Shown here piece by piece: positions 1-9,994 of a stretch of DNA of 61,223 nucleotides. Source of the stretch: Streptomyces violaceoruber (lineage in GTDB: Bacteria; Actinomycetota; Actinomycetes; Streptomycetales; Streptomycetaceae); the NCBI GenBank assembly GCA_000720805.1, contig JODI01000090.1:1-61223 (forward strand), written 5' to 3'. Below the pieces are notes generated by a model. The model ran no database searches, was not told where the DNA came from, and saw only the letters and a list, made by a program, of their open reading frames with translations. Position 1 is the stretch's first letter; each line of letters opens with the position of its first letter. A program made the translations under genes and the position numbers.

Positions 1-924
1 CCCCCCGGCACGCCCCCGCGACCCCCGCCCGTTCCGCGTCTCCGCTCGCCAGCACCTGGCAACGGGCGTGGAAACGGCAGCCGGAGGGGACGCGGGACGG
101 GTCGGGGGGCTCGCCGGTGAGGACGACCGGATCCCCGGGCGCCTCCGGGAGGACGGACAACAGGGCCTGGGTGTAAGGGTGTTGAGGAGCAGTCAACACT
201 CGTTCGACGTCGCCCGTCTCCACGATCCGGCCCAGGTACATCACCGCCACCCGGTCCGCGATGTTCCACGCCAGGCCCAGGTCGTGGGTCACCACCAGTG
301 CGGACAGGCCGAGTTCGTCCCGCAGACGCAGCAGCAGGGCGAGGATCTCGCCGCGTACGGAGGCGTCCAGGGAGGCCACCGGCTCGTCGGCGACGAGGAG
401 TTCGGGTTCGAGGACCAGCGCCCCGGCGATGACGACCCGTTGGCGCTGGCCGCCGGACAGCTCGTGCGGATAGCGCAGGAAGAAGCGCTCGGGGGGCCTG
501 AGGCCCGCCCGGGACAGGGCCGAGGCCACCGCCGCCCGCTCGTCCCCGCCGTACCCGTGGATCCGCAGCCCCTCGGCCACGGCGTCGTACACCGTGTGCC
601 GTGGGTTCAGGGAGCCGGTCGGGTCCTGGAGGACCAGCTGGACGCGTTTGCGGTACGCCTTCAGGGACCGGGAGGAGTACTCCAGCGGCTGCCCGCCGAA
701 GCGGACGTGGCCCCGCGTCGGCCGGACCAGGCCCAGCAGGGCGCGGGCCAGGGTCGTCTTGCCGCAGCCGGACTCGCCGACCAGGGCCACGATCTCCCCG
801 GGCCGGATGGCGAGTTCGACGCCGTCCACCGCGCGGGCCGGCGGGTCGCCGTGCCGGCCGGGGAAGGTGACGTGCAGGCCTTCGGCGCTCAACAGCGGCT
901 GCCCTGCCGGTTGTGATGGTGCCG

Positions 925-928
<4 letters not shown>
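1..928 (-). CDS. Peptide ABC transporter ATP-binding protein (OppF/DppF-like), 3' end outside window
   Basis: Last gene of a minus-strand peptide-importer operon; about 309 codons are visible and the C-terminus lies beyond the left edge. It would power uptake of di/oligopeptides at the cytoplasmic face of the membrane. Walker A GESGCGKT is at about residues 51-58, the signature LSGGQRQR near 153 and Walker B ending ADEP near 178. The Cys-containing tail typical of oligopeptide ATPases (PSGCRFHARC) follows just before the edge. The ATG overlaps the stop of the upstream ATPase gene as ATGA, which fixes the start and implies translational coupling. The family is clear; the exact substrate is not. 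Confidence 0.93.
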
Positions 929-1919
<991 letters not shown>

Positions 1920-1923
<4 letters not shown>

Positions 1924-2843
1924 CGGTCCACCCCCAGCCGGGGGTTGAGCACCGACTCCACCGTACGCCCGCACAGCGTGAACGCCAGCGCCACCGCCGC
2001 GATCGCGATGCCGGGCGGCACCAGGTACCACCAGTCTCCGGAACTCACCGCACCCGCCTCCCGCGCCTCCTGGAGCAGCCCGCCCCACGACACCACCGTC
2101 GGGTCGCCCAGCCCGAGGAAGGCCAGGGTCGCCTCGGCGAGGATCGCGGTGGAGATCCCGAGGGTCGCCTGCGCCAACACCAGCGGCATCACGTTGGGCA
2201 GCACGTGCCGGGACATGATGTGCCAGTGGCCGCCGCCGAGCGCCTTCGCGCGTTCGATGTACGGCCGTGACTCCACCGCCAGCGTCTGCGCCCGCACCAG
2301 CCGGGCGGTCGTCGGCCAGGTGGTCACGCCGATCGCCAGGACCACCGTGCCCAGCGAACGGGACATGACGGTGGCCAGCGCGATGGCGAGCACCAGCGTC
2401 GGCATCACCAGGAACCAGTCCGTGACCCGCATCAGCACGGTCGCGTACGCGCCCTTGAAGTGCCCGGACGTGATGCCGACCAGCGTGCCGATCGTCACCG
2501 ACAGCACGGCCGCGAGCAGACCCACCAGCAGGGAGACCCGCGAGCCCCACACCAGCAGCCCCAGCAGATTCCGCCCGAACCGGTCGGTGCCCAGCGGGAA
2601 CGCGCCGCTCGGGCTCTCCATCGGCTGCCCGGGCGCGTCGGTCACACCGGCCACGTCGGAGCCGACGGTCAGCGGAGCGGTCAGCGCGACGAGGGCGAAC
2701 AGGATGAGCGCGGCCAGGCCGAGCAGCCCGGCGCGATGGGTGCGGTAGCGCGTCCAGAACCGTACGGCGGACCGCCGGCGGCGCTGCCGGGCGAGCGCGC
2801 GCGGACCGGTCTCGGTGACGTGGGCCGGGGTGTCGGTCGTCAT
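1920..2843 (-). CDS. Peptide ABC transporter permease (DppC-like)
   Basis: 307-residue inner-membrane permease. A basic N-terminus leads into a first membrane helix near residues 35-55, followed by a periplasmic loop with the OppC-type motif PLGTDRFGRN and then five further hydrophobic segments. The EAA-type coupling loop (ERAKALGGGHWHIMSRHVLPN) contacts the ATPases. The ATG overlaps the upstream permease stop as ATGA. The neighbours fix the role as the second permease of a five-component peptide importer. Confidence 0.93.
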
Positions 2844-3895
2844 CGGCCCACCCGGGGGTCGAGCAGCGGATAGACCAGGTCGGCCAGCGTGTTCATGGCG
2901 ATCACCGTCGCGGCGAAGAAGAGGAACAGACCCTGGACCAGCGGCAGGTCCGGCACGCTCAGGGCCTGGTAGAACAGCCCGCCCAGACCTGGCCAGGAGA
3001 ACACCGTCTCGACGAGGATCACGCCCGCGACCGTCCGGCCCAGGTTGACGAAGATCAGCGTCACGGTCGGCAGCAGGGCGTTGGGCACCGCGTGCCGGCG
3101 CCGGACCAGGTCGTCCCTGAGGCCCTTGGCGCGGGCGGTGGTGAGGTAGTCGCTGCCCATCTCGTCCAGCAGCGCCGAGCGGGTCACCAGCAGGGTCTGC
3201 CCGTACTCCACCGCGACCAGCGTGATCACCGGCAGGACCAGATGGTGGGCGACGTCGACGACGTACGCGAAGCCCTCCTCGCCGCCCGACTCCATGCCAC
3301 CGGTGGGGAACATCCCGGGGACCGGGCCGACGCCGACCGAGAACACGATGATGAGCAGCAGACCCAGCCAGAACGACGGGACCGAGAAGAGGGTCAACGC
3401 CAGACCGGTGTTCAGCCGGTCCCCGAGGCGGCCGTTGCGCCAGGCCGCGCGGGTGCCGAGGAAGATGCCGAGCGCGGTGTAGAGGACGAAGCCCGTGCCG
3501 GTCAGCAGTAGGGTGTTCGGCAGCGCCTCGCCGATCTTGTCGACGACCGGGGCGCGGAACTGGTACGAGGTGCCGAGGTCGCCGGTGAGGGCCTTGCCGC
3601 AGTAGTCGGTGAACTGCTGCCACAGCGGCAGGTCGAGGCCGAACTCCCTCCGGTAGGACGCCAGTTGTTCGGCGGACACCGGGCGGCCGCCGGTCATGGT
3701 CTTGACCGGGTCGCCCGGGATCAGCCGGAACAGGAAGAAGCCGGTGACCAGCACGGCGAGCAGTGAGACGGCGGCGCCGCCCAGCTTCCCGGCGCCGTAG
3801 CGGACGTACGCGGCGGTGGTGCGTGCCCGTGGGGTGCGGGCCCGGACCGCCGGTCCGGCGAGGACCGGAGCGGCGGTCTTCCCGGCGCTACTCAC
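2840..3895 (-). CDS. Peptide ABC transporter permease (DppB-like)
   Basis: 351-residue permease of the OppB/DppB type. The first helix ends in the family motif FFLFRLIPGDPV, a large extracytoplasmic region follows, and the coupling loop TTARAKGLRDDLVRRRHAVPNALLP is present before the last two helices. An extended hydrophilic N-terminus of about 35 residues precedes helix 1. It starts with GTG at 3895, overlapping the stop of the binding-protein gene by 8 bases, so the operon order is binding protein, permease, permease, ATPase, ATPase. Confidence 0.93.
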   Translation of the reverse strand: MSSAGKTAAPVLAGPAVRARTPRARTTAAYVRYGAGKLGGAAVSLLAVLVTGFFLFRLIPGDPVKTMTGGRPVSAEQLASYRREFGLDLPLWQQFTDYCGKALTGDLGTSYQFRAPVVDKIGEALPNTLLLTGTGFVLYTALGIFLGTRAAWRNGRLGDRLNTGLALTLFSVPSFWLGLLLIIVFSVGVGPVPGMFPTGGMESGGEEGFAYVVDVAHHLVLPVITLVAVEYGQTLLVTRSALLDEMGSDYLTTARAKGLRDDLVRRRHAVPNALLPTVTLIFVNLGRTVAGVILVETVFSWPGLGGLFYQALSVPDLPLVQGLFLFFAATVIAMNTLADLVYPLLDPRVGR

Positions 3896-5759
3896 GGTCG
3901 TCGGCGGTGGACCGGCGCCGCAGCGCGACGAACCCCCCGGCGCCCACCAGGATCACGGCGAGCACCACCCCGCCGATCACGATCCCGGTCGAGCCGGAGT
4001 CGTCGGAGGATCCGTCAGAGGCGGCCGGGACCGCCGACCACCAGCTCCAGTAGCCGTCCTGGCCGTAGATGTTGCCTGCCGCGCTCGGCATCGTCCGGAT
4101 CGACTTGATCTGGTCGGTCCGGTACGCCTCCACGGCGTTCGGGTACGCCATGACGTTCATGTACCCCAGGTCGTACAGCCGCGACTCCATCTGCTTGACG
4201 ATCGTGGCCCGTTTGGCGGGGTCGTACTCGGCGAGCTGACGCGCGTACAGGTCGTCGTACTGCTTGTCGCAGATGAAGTTGTCGGTGGCGCCGGTGTCCT
4301 TCGGGGTGGCGGGCAGGGCCGCGCAGGTGTGGATCGACAGGACGAAGTCCGGGTCCGGGTTGACGGACCAGCCGTCGAAGGCCAGGTCGTAGGTGCCCGC
4401 GAGCCACGGGTCGGTCACGTTGTCGAGGCAGTCGAGGGTGACGCCGATGCCGAGCTCGCCCCACCACTCCGTCAGGTACTGGCCGACCGCCTTGTCGTTC
4501 GGGTCGGTGGCGTGGCACAGCACGCGGTACGTGATCGGCTTGCCGTCCTTGCCGAGGCGCTTGCCCGCGCTGTTCTTCTTGTAGCCGGCCTGGTCGAGGA
4601 GCCGGCCCGCCTTGTCGGGGTCGTGGGCGAGCTCCTGGCTCGCCGAGGGCTTCCAGAAGTACTGCGAGAAGCGCGGCGGAATGTACCCCTGGCCCTCGAC
4701 GGCGTGGCCCTGGAACACTTTGTCGATGACGGTCGCGCGGTCGACCGCCATGAACAGGGCGTGCCGCACTCGCGCGTCCAGCAGGGAGGGGTCGCCGTCG
4801 CCGAACTTCTGGCCGTTCTTCGCCTTGGCGCCCGGGTTGGTGGCGAGCGCGTAGAAACGGCGGCCGGGGGCGTCGTTGACGCGGATGTTCTTCTCGTTCT
4901 TGAGGGAGGCCGCCTGGGCCGGGGTCAGCGACGGGGAGCCCGCGACGAAGGAGACCTCGCCCTTGCGCAGTGCGGCCACGGCGGCGTCCTGGTCCTTGTA
5001 GTAGCGGAAGACCAGCTCGTCGAACTTGGGCGCGCCCCGCCAGAAGTCCTTGTTCGGCTTCAGGCGTACGTAGCTGTCGGGCTTGTAGTCGGTGAGGACG
5101 AACGGCCCGTTCCCGACGACGGGGAAGCTCTTGTCGTTGTTGAACTTCGAGAAGTCCCCGACCTTCTCCCAGACGTGCTTCGGGACGATCGGCACGTCGA
5201 GGGCGGTCATCGTGGCCTGCGGCTTCTTCAGCTGGATGACCAGCTGGGTGGGGCTGGGGGCGGTGACCTTCTTGAAATTGCCGACGAAGCTGCCGTTGGT
5301 GGTGGCGGCGCCCTCGTCGGTCATCATCTTGTTGAACGTCCAGGCCGCGTCCTCGGCGGTGGTCTGCTTGCCGTCCGACCACTTCGAGTCGGAGCGGATG
5401 GTGTAGGTCCAGGTCAGCTTGTCGGGGGACGACTCCCACTTGGTGGCCAGGCCGGGGACGGCATGGTTGTCCTTGGGGTCGTAGTTGGTCAGGTACTCGT
5501 ACATCAGCCGGTGGATGCTGGTGCTGACCAGCCGCTGCGCCAGGAACGGGCTCAGCGAGTCCACGCTCTGCGCGACCGCGACGGTCAGGACGTTCTTGTC
5601 GTCCGCCGCGGCGGCCCGCTGGGGCGCCGGGTTCAGCGGGGTCGCGAGACCGGCCGAGAGCACCAGGGCGGCCGCCCCGGCCGTGGCGACGAGCCTGCCG
5701 GCCCGGGACCCTGATCGCCTCGGGCCCGAGAGCCCCCTGCCGTGGACTTGTGTGCTCAT
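3888..5759 (-). CDS. Peptide ABC transporter substrate-binding protein with C-terminal membrane anchor (SBP family 5)
   Basis: 623-residue extracytoplasmic peptide-binding protein, first gene of the minus-strand operon. An N-terminal signal sequence (basic stretch, hydrophobic core, AAAADD after it) has no lipobox cysteine. The SBP family 5 body runs from about residue 45, with typical blocks such as WTYTIRSDSKWSDG and VVGNGPFVLTDY. Near the C-terminus a single hydrophobic helix (GIVIGGVVLAVILVGAGG) is followed by a basic RRR stop-transfer, so retention is probably by this helix rather than by lipidation. The start at 5759 has a GAGGTC-type ribosome site upstream; a longer in-frame extension to 6158 lacks coding character. 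Confidence 0.92.
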   Translation of the reverse strand: MSTQVHGRGLSGPRRSGSRAGRLVATAGAAALVLSAGLATPLNPAPQRAAAADDKNVLTVAVAQSVDSLSPFLAQRLVSTSIHRLMYEYLTNYDPKDNHAVPGLATKWESSPDKLTWTYTIRSDSKWSDGKQTTAEDAAWTFNKMMTDEGAATTNGSFVGNFKKVTAPSPTQLVIQLKKPQATMTALDVPIVPKHVWEKVGDFSKFNNDKSFPVVGNGPFVLTDYKPDSYVRLKPNKDFWRGAPKFDELVFRYYKDQDAAVAALRKGEVSFVAGSPSLTPAQAASLKNEKNIRVNDAPGRRFYALATNPGAKAKNGQKFGDGDPSLLDARVRHALFMAVDRATVIDKVFQGHAVEGQGYIPPRFSQYFWKPSASQELAHDPDKAGRLLDQAGYKKNSAGKRLGKDGKPITYRVLCHATDPNDKAVGQYLTEWWGELGIGVTLDCLDNVTDPWLAGTYDLAFDGWSVNPDPDFVLSIHTCAALPATPKDTGATDNFICDKQYDDLYARQLAEYDPAKRATIVKQMESRLYDLGYMNVMAYPNAVEAYRTDQIKSIRTMPSAAGNIYGQDGYWSWWSAVPAASDGSSDDSGSTGIVIGGVVLAVILVGAGGFVALRRRSTADDRE

Positions 5760-6187
5760 AGGTCGTGACCTCGCGTCATCACTCGCACAGGGACGGCTTG
5801 TTGGCCTGCCGGATGGGACCGGACCAGGGGATGTCGGCGGAATGATGTGAGTGTCTATCAGCGCTGCTCGGCACCCGTCAACGGCGCGTGTACCCCGTGT
5901 GGCCTGCGGAAATAAACCTGAGACGGGAACGAGACAGCCATTGGTCCACACCTGTGACGCCACCCAGGTGACGGCCTGACGATGTTCCCCGCCCGTTTCT
6001 GTCCATGGCGCGCCAAAGCCCGTCCCCCCTGCCGGTGACGGCTCGGACTCCTGTGCGGCCGGTGACCCGTACGGCCTGTGCTCACGTGCGGTATGGGTTG
6101 TTTGTGCTGATATTGACCGGTAACGGTTCGTCATCCCGGCGTCGGCTGCACAGCGCACTGCACGGGGCGCTCAGGAGGAGGCACTCC
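5760..6187. promoter_or_regulatory. Divergent control region between two peptide-importer operons
   Basis: 428 bp without a convincing gene separates the two head-to-head transporter operons and must hold both promoters. Visible structure: an inverted repeat CACCTG-N10-CAGGTG at 5949-5970, overlapping a GNTR-like half palindrome TGGTCCACACC at 5942-5952. An AGGAGG ribosome site near 6173-6179 serves the plus-strand lipoprotein gene. A loose resemblance to DasR-type sites exists but too many positions differ to name a regulator. No clear -35/-10 pair stands out. Confidence 0.4.
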
Positions 6188-7837
6188 ATGCGTGGAGCCA
6201 GGCATCCGCACAGCCACCCGCGCACGCACGTCAAGTGGGGTGCCTGTGCGGCCGCGGTGGCGCTCATGGCGTCCGGCTGCGGCAGCGGCGGCAGTGGCAG
6301 CGGGGACAGCGGAGCGGTGCTCAGCGCCTCCTGGGGCGACCCGCAGAACCCGCTGGAGCCGGCCAACACCAACGAGGTGCAGGGCGGCAAGGTCCTCGAC
6401 ATGATCTTCCGGAGCCTGAAGAAGTACGACCCGGAGACCGGCAAGGCCGAGAACATGCTGGCCGAGAAGATCGCCACCTCGGACTCGCGGAACTTCACCG
6501 TCACCATCAAGAGCGGCTGGAAGTTCAGCAACGGCGAGGCGGTCACCGCGAAGTCCTTCGTGGACGCCTGGAACTACGGGGCGAGCCTGAAGAACAACCA
6601 GAGGAACGCGTACTTCTTCGGCTACATCGCCGGCTACGACAAGGTCCACCCGGACAGCGGCACGCAGACCGCCTCCACCCTCTCCGGGCTCAAGGTCGTC
6701 AACGCCACGACCTTCACCGTCAAGCTCAACCAGAAGTTCTCGACGTTCCCGGACACCCTCGGCTACCCGGCCTTCGCCCCGCTGCCGCAGGCCTTCTTCA
6801 AGGACCACGCGGCCTGGGTGAAGAAGCCGGTCGGCAACGGCCCGTACACCGTCGAGTCGTACACCAGGGGCTCCCAGATGTCCCTGCGCACGTGGGACGG
6901 CTACCCCGGCACGGACAAGGCGCGAAACGGCGGCGTGGACCTGAAGGTCTACACCGACAACAACACCGCCTACACCGACCTGATGGCCGGCAACCTCGAC
7001 CTCGTCGACGACGTCCCCGCCGCCCAGCTCAAGAACGTCAAGAGCGACCTGGGCGGCCGGTACATCAACACCCCCGCCGGCATCATCCAGACCCTCGCCT
7101 TCCCGTTCTACGACCCCCGGTGGAACAAGCCCGGCATGGAGAAGGTCCGCAAGGGCCTGTCCATGGCCATCAACCGCGACCAGATCACCGACACGATCTT
7201 CCGGAAGACCCGCACCCCCGCCACCGACTGGACCTCCCCGGTCCTCGGCGAGGACGGCGGCTTCAAGAAGGGCCTGTGCGGGAGCGCCTGCGCGTACAAC
7301 CCCGCCGAGGCCAGGAAGCTGGTCAAGAAGGGCGGCGGCCTGCCCGGCGGCCGGATCAGCATCACGTACAACGCGGACACCGGCTCCCACAAGGAGTGGA
7401 TCGACGCGGTCTGCAACTCCATCAACAACGCCCTCGACAACGACAAGGCGTGCGTCGGCAAACCGATCGGCACCTTCGCCGACTTCCGCAACCAGATCAG
7501 CGGGCACAAGATGGCCGGACCGTTCCGGGCGGGGTGGCAGATGGACTACCCCCTCATCCAGAACTTCCTCCAGCCGCTCTACTACACCAACGCCTCCTCC
7601 AACGACGGCAAGTGGAGCAACAAGGACTTCGACCACCTCGTCGACCAGGCCAACGCCGAGACCGGCACGGCGAAGGCGGTCAAGAAGTTCCAGCAGGCCG
7701 AGGAGGTCCTCAGGGACGACATGGGCGCGATCCCGCTCTGGTACCAGAACGGCAGCGCCGGCTACTCGGACCGGCTCTCCGACGTCAGGCTCAACCCCTT
7801 CAGCGTCCCCGTCTACAACGAGATCAAGGTCGGCTGA
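6188..7837 (+). CDS. Peptide-binding lipoprotein of BldKB type (SBP family 5)
   Basis: 549-residue extracellular lipoprotein that should capture oligopeptides for the downstream permeases. The signal peptide ends in a lipobox (MASGC) with the lipidated Cys at residue 31, followed by a Gly/Ser linker. The mature body has SBP family 5 blocks, and its wording (SWGDPQNPLEPANTNEVQGG, RAGWQMDYPLIQNFLQPLYY) matches BldKB and its paralogue in Streptomyces as I remember them. The ATG at 6188 has AGGAGG about 9 bases upstream. BldK in S. coelicolor imports a peptide signal for aerial growth; whether this copy is BldK itself or the adjacent paralogous importer cannot be settled here. Confidence 0.93.
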   Translation: MRGARHPHSHPRTHVKWGACAAAVALMASGCGSGGSGSGDSGAVLSASWGDPQNPLEPANTNEVQGGKVLDMIFRSLKKYDPETGKAENMLAEKIATSDSRNFTVTIKSGWKFSNGEAVTAKSFVDAWNYGASLKNNQRNAYFFGYIAGYDKVHPDSGTQTASTLSGLKVVNATTFTVKLNQKFSTFPDTLGYPAFAPLPQAFFKDHAAWVKKPVGNGPYTVESYTRGSQMSLRTWDGYPGTDKARNGGVDLKVYTDNNTAYTDLMAGNLDLVDDVPAAQLKNVKSDLGGRYINTPAGIIQTLAFPFYDPRWNKPGMEKVRKGLSMAINRDQITDTIFRKTRTPATDWTSPVLGEDGGFKKGLCGSACAYNPAEARKLVKKGGGLPGGRISITYNADTGSHKEWIDAVCNSINNALDNDKACVGKPIGTFADFRNQISGHKMAGPFRAGWQMDYPLIQNFLQPLYYTNASSNDGKWSNKDFDHLVDQANAETGTAKAVKKFQQAEEVLRDDMGAIPLWYQNGSAGYSDRLSDVRLNPFSVPVYNEIKVG

Positions 7838-7843
7838 GCGTCC

Positions 7844-8767
7844 ATGGGACGGTACGTCGTCCGGCGACTGCTGCAGATGATCCCCGTCTTCGTCGGGGCC
7901 ACCCTGCTGATCTTCCTCATGGTCAACGTGATGGGCGACCCCATCGCGGGCCTGTGCGGCGAGAGACAGTGCGACCCCGCGACGGCCGCCCAGCTCAAGC
8001 GGGAGTTCGGCCTCGACAAGCCGGTCTGGCAGCAATACCTGACGTACATGGGCAACGTCTTCACCGGCGACTTCGGCACCGCCTTCAACGGCCAGAAGGT
8101 CACCGAACTGATGGCGACGGCGTTCCCGGTCACCATCCGGCTGACCCTCGTCGCGATCTTCTTCGAGATCGTCATCGGCGTCACCCTCGGCGTGGTCACC
8201 GGCCTCAGACGCGGCCGGCCCGTCGACACCACCGTCCTGATGTTCAGCCTCGTCGTGATCTCCGTCCCCGTCTTCGTCACCGGCCTGCTGCTCCAGCTGC
8301 TGCTCGGCGTCGAGTGGGGCTGGATCAAACCGTCGGTGTCGACGGACGCCACCGTCGGGGAGCTGATCGTGCCGGGTCTGGTGCTGGCCTCGGTGTCGCT
8401 GGCGTACGTGACCCGGCTGACCCGTACCTCCATCGCGGAGAACCGGCGCTCCGACTACGTCCGTACGGCCGTCGCCAAGGGGCTGCCCCGGCGCCGGGTC
8501 ATCGTCCGGCACCTGCTGCGCAACTCCCTGATCCCCGTGGTCACCTTCATCGGCACCGACATCGGCGCGCTGATGGGCGGGGCGATCGTCACCGAGCGGA
8601 TCTTCAACATCCACGGCGTCGGCTACCAGCTCTACCAGGGGATCCTCCGCCAGAACACCCAGACCGTCGTCGGCTTCGTGACGGTCCTGGTGCTGGTGTT
8701 CCTGGCCGCCAACCTGCTCGTCGACCTGCTGTACGCCGTCCTCGACCCCAGGATCCGCTATGCCTGA
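7844..8767 (+). CDS. Peptide ABC transporter permease (DppB/BldK type)
   Basis: 307-residue OppB-type permease directly after the binding lipoprotein (6-base gap). Helix 1 near residues 9-30 is followed by an extracytoplasmic segment with a Cys pair (GLCGERQC), then five more helices. The coupling loop reads YVRTAVAKGLPRRRVIVRHLLRN. Unlike many DppB proteins, the first helix is not followed by the RLIPGDP motif but by a variant (NVMGDPIAGLCG). Co-transcribed with the binding protein and the next permease, which it overlaps by 8 bases. Confidence 0.93.
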   Translation: MGRYVVRRLLQMIPVFVGATLLIFLMVNVMGDPIAGLCGERQCDPATAAQLKREFGLDKPVWQQYLTYMGNVFTGDFGTAFNGQKVTELMATAFPVTIRLTLVAIFFEIVIGVTLGVVTGLRRGRPVDTTVLMFSLVVISVPVFVTGLLLQLLLGVEWGWIKPSVSTDATVGELIVPGLVLASVSLAYVTRLTRTSIAENRRSDYVRTAVAKGLPRRRVIVRHLLRNSLIPVVTFIGTDIGALMGGAIVTERIFNIHGVGYQLYQGILRQNTQTVVGFVTVLVLVFLAANLLVDLLYAVLDPRIRYA

Positions 8768-9767
8768 GCCGATTCCGCAAGAGCCGCACACGGCGGGCGG
8801 GGGCCGGACCCCCGCGGACGGGGCGATCGCCGCGACCGGCATGGGCGGCGCGATGGACCTCGCGACCAGCGAGGGGGAAACCCTCGAAAGTCCCCCGGGC
8901 GCAGGCCCCGGTCCCTCCGCCGCGCCCCGCTCCCTCTGGTCCGACGCCTGGCACGACCTGCGCCGCAACCCGGTGTTCATCATCTCCGGCCTGGTGATCG
9001 TGTTCCTCGTCGTGATCTCCCTCTGGCCGTCCCTGATCGCGTCCGGCAACCCCCTCGAGTGCGACCTCGCCAAGGCCCAGGAGGGCTCCCAGCCGGGCCA
9101 TCCCTTCGGCTTCGACGGACAGGGCTGCGACGTCTACACCCGCACCGTCTACGGAGCCCGTACGTCCGTCACGGTCGGCGTCTGTGCCACGCTCGGGGTC
9201 TCGGTCCTGGGCTCGGTGCTCGGCGGACTCGCCGGTTTCTTCGGCGGGACCCCGGACTCGTTCCTGTCCCGGATCACCGACATCTTCTTCGCGATCCCGG
9301 TGGTCCTCGGCGGCCTGGTCCTGCTGTCCGTCGTCACCAGCGACACCGTCTGGCCGGTGATCGGGTTCATGGTGCTGCTGGGCTGGCCGCAGATCTCCCG
9401 TATCGCCCGCGGCGCGGTCATCACCGCCAAACAGAACGACTACGTGCAGGCCGCCCGCGCCCTCGGCGCCTCCAACTCCCGCATCCTCCTGCGGCACATC
9501 ACCCCCAACGCGGTCGCCCCGGTGATCGTCGTGGCGACCATCGCGCTCGGCACGTACATCGCGCTGGAGGCGACCCTGTCCTACCTCGGTGTCGGACTGA
9601 GACCGCCGACGGTCAGCTGGGGCATCGACATCTCCGCCGCCTCCGCCTACATCCGCAACGCCCCCCACATGCTCCTCTGGCCGGCCGGCGCCCTCGCCCT
9701 CACCGTGCTCGCGTTCATCATGCTCGGCGACGCGGTGCGGGACGCCCTTGACCCGAAGCTGAGGTGA
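8760..9767 (+). CDS. Peptide ABC transporter permease (DppC/BldK type)
   Basis: 335-residue OppC-type permease. A hydrophilic N-terminus of about 60 residues precedes helix 1. The loop after it contains HPFGFDGQGCDVYTR, the family's LGTDxxGRD region in altered form. Later helices surround a coupling loop with YVQAARALGASNSRILLRHITPN. The protein ends in LGDAVRDALDPKLR. This last stretch is duplicated about 218 bp downstream (see 9891-9985), separating the gene from the ATPase pair it would normally abut. Confidence 0.93.
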   Translation: MPEPIPQEPHTAGGGRTPADGAIAATGMGGAMDLATSEGETLESPPGAGPGPSAAPRSLWSDAWHDLRRNPVFIISGLVIVFLVVISLWPSLIASGNPLECDLAKAQEGSQPGHPFGFDGQGCDVYTRTVYGARTSVTVGVCATLGVSVLGSVLGGLAGFFGGTPDSFLSRITDIFFAIPVVLGGLVLLSVVTSDTVWPVIGFMVLLGWPQISRIARGAVITAKQNDYVQAARALGASNSRILLRHITPNAVAPVIVVATIALGTYIALEATLSYLGVGLRPPTVSWGIDISAASAYIRNAPHMLLWPAGALALTVLAFIMLGDAVRDALDPKLR

Positions 9768-9890
9768 GGGGCATGGCGCGGGACATGCGTGGCCTGTGTG
9801 TACGCGGGTGCGGGTGCGGGAGTCGCGGATCAGGGGCGGGTGCTGCGCGGCGGCGCTCATCCGGACATCGTGCGGTGCGCTCCGCATGCC

Positions 9891-9985
9891 CCGGCCGGCC
9901 GTCCGGTGTCGTCCCGCTCTCCGTGCCCGCGTTCGTCAAGCTCGGCGACGCCGTGCGGGACGCTCTCGATCCGAAGCTGAGGTGA
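9891..9985 (+). repeat. Displaced imperfect copy of the permease 3' end
   Basis: The sequence from about 9681 to the permease stop at 9767 reappears at about 9891-9985. The last 45 bases match at all but 4 positions, and similarity fades upstream. The copy encodes LGDAVRDALDPKLR and a stop in frame with a 73-codon ORF that opens with a GTGA overlap at 9764. It also carries the GAGG that serves as ribosome site for the next ATPase gene at 9995. About 120 bp of unrelated GC-rich sequence lies between the two copies. Seen directly; the origin (tandem duplication with divergence, or remnant of a deleted paralogous permease) is inference. Confidence 0.8.
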
Positions 9986-9994
9986 GCCGCCGTC

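Noticed and set aside
3816..5714. 632-codon plus-strand frame opposite the peptide-binding gene
   Set aside because: Antisense shadow rich in Val/Gly/Arg with no family features; the minus strand has a full SBP family 5 protein.
6131..9073. 980-codon open frame on the minus strand opposite the BldK-type operon
   Set aside because: GC-rich DNA gives long antisense frames; the product is Asp/Glu/Gly/Arg-rich without any domain, while the plus strand encodes a complete binding protein and permeases.
9764..9985. 73-codon ORF as a genuine gene
   Set aside because: Its only recognisable part is the duplicated permease tail; the rest is low-complexity Gly/Arg/Cys sequence.
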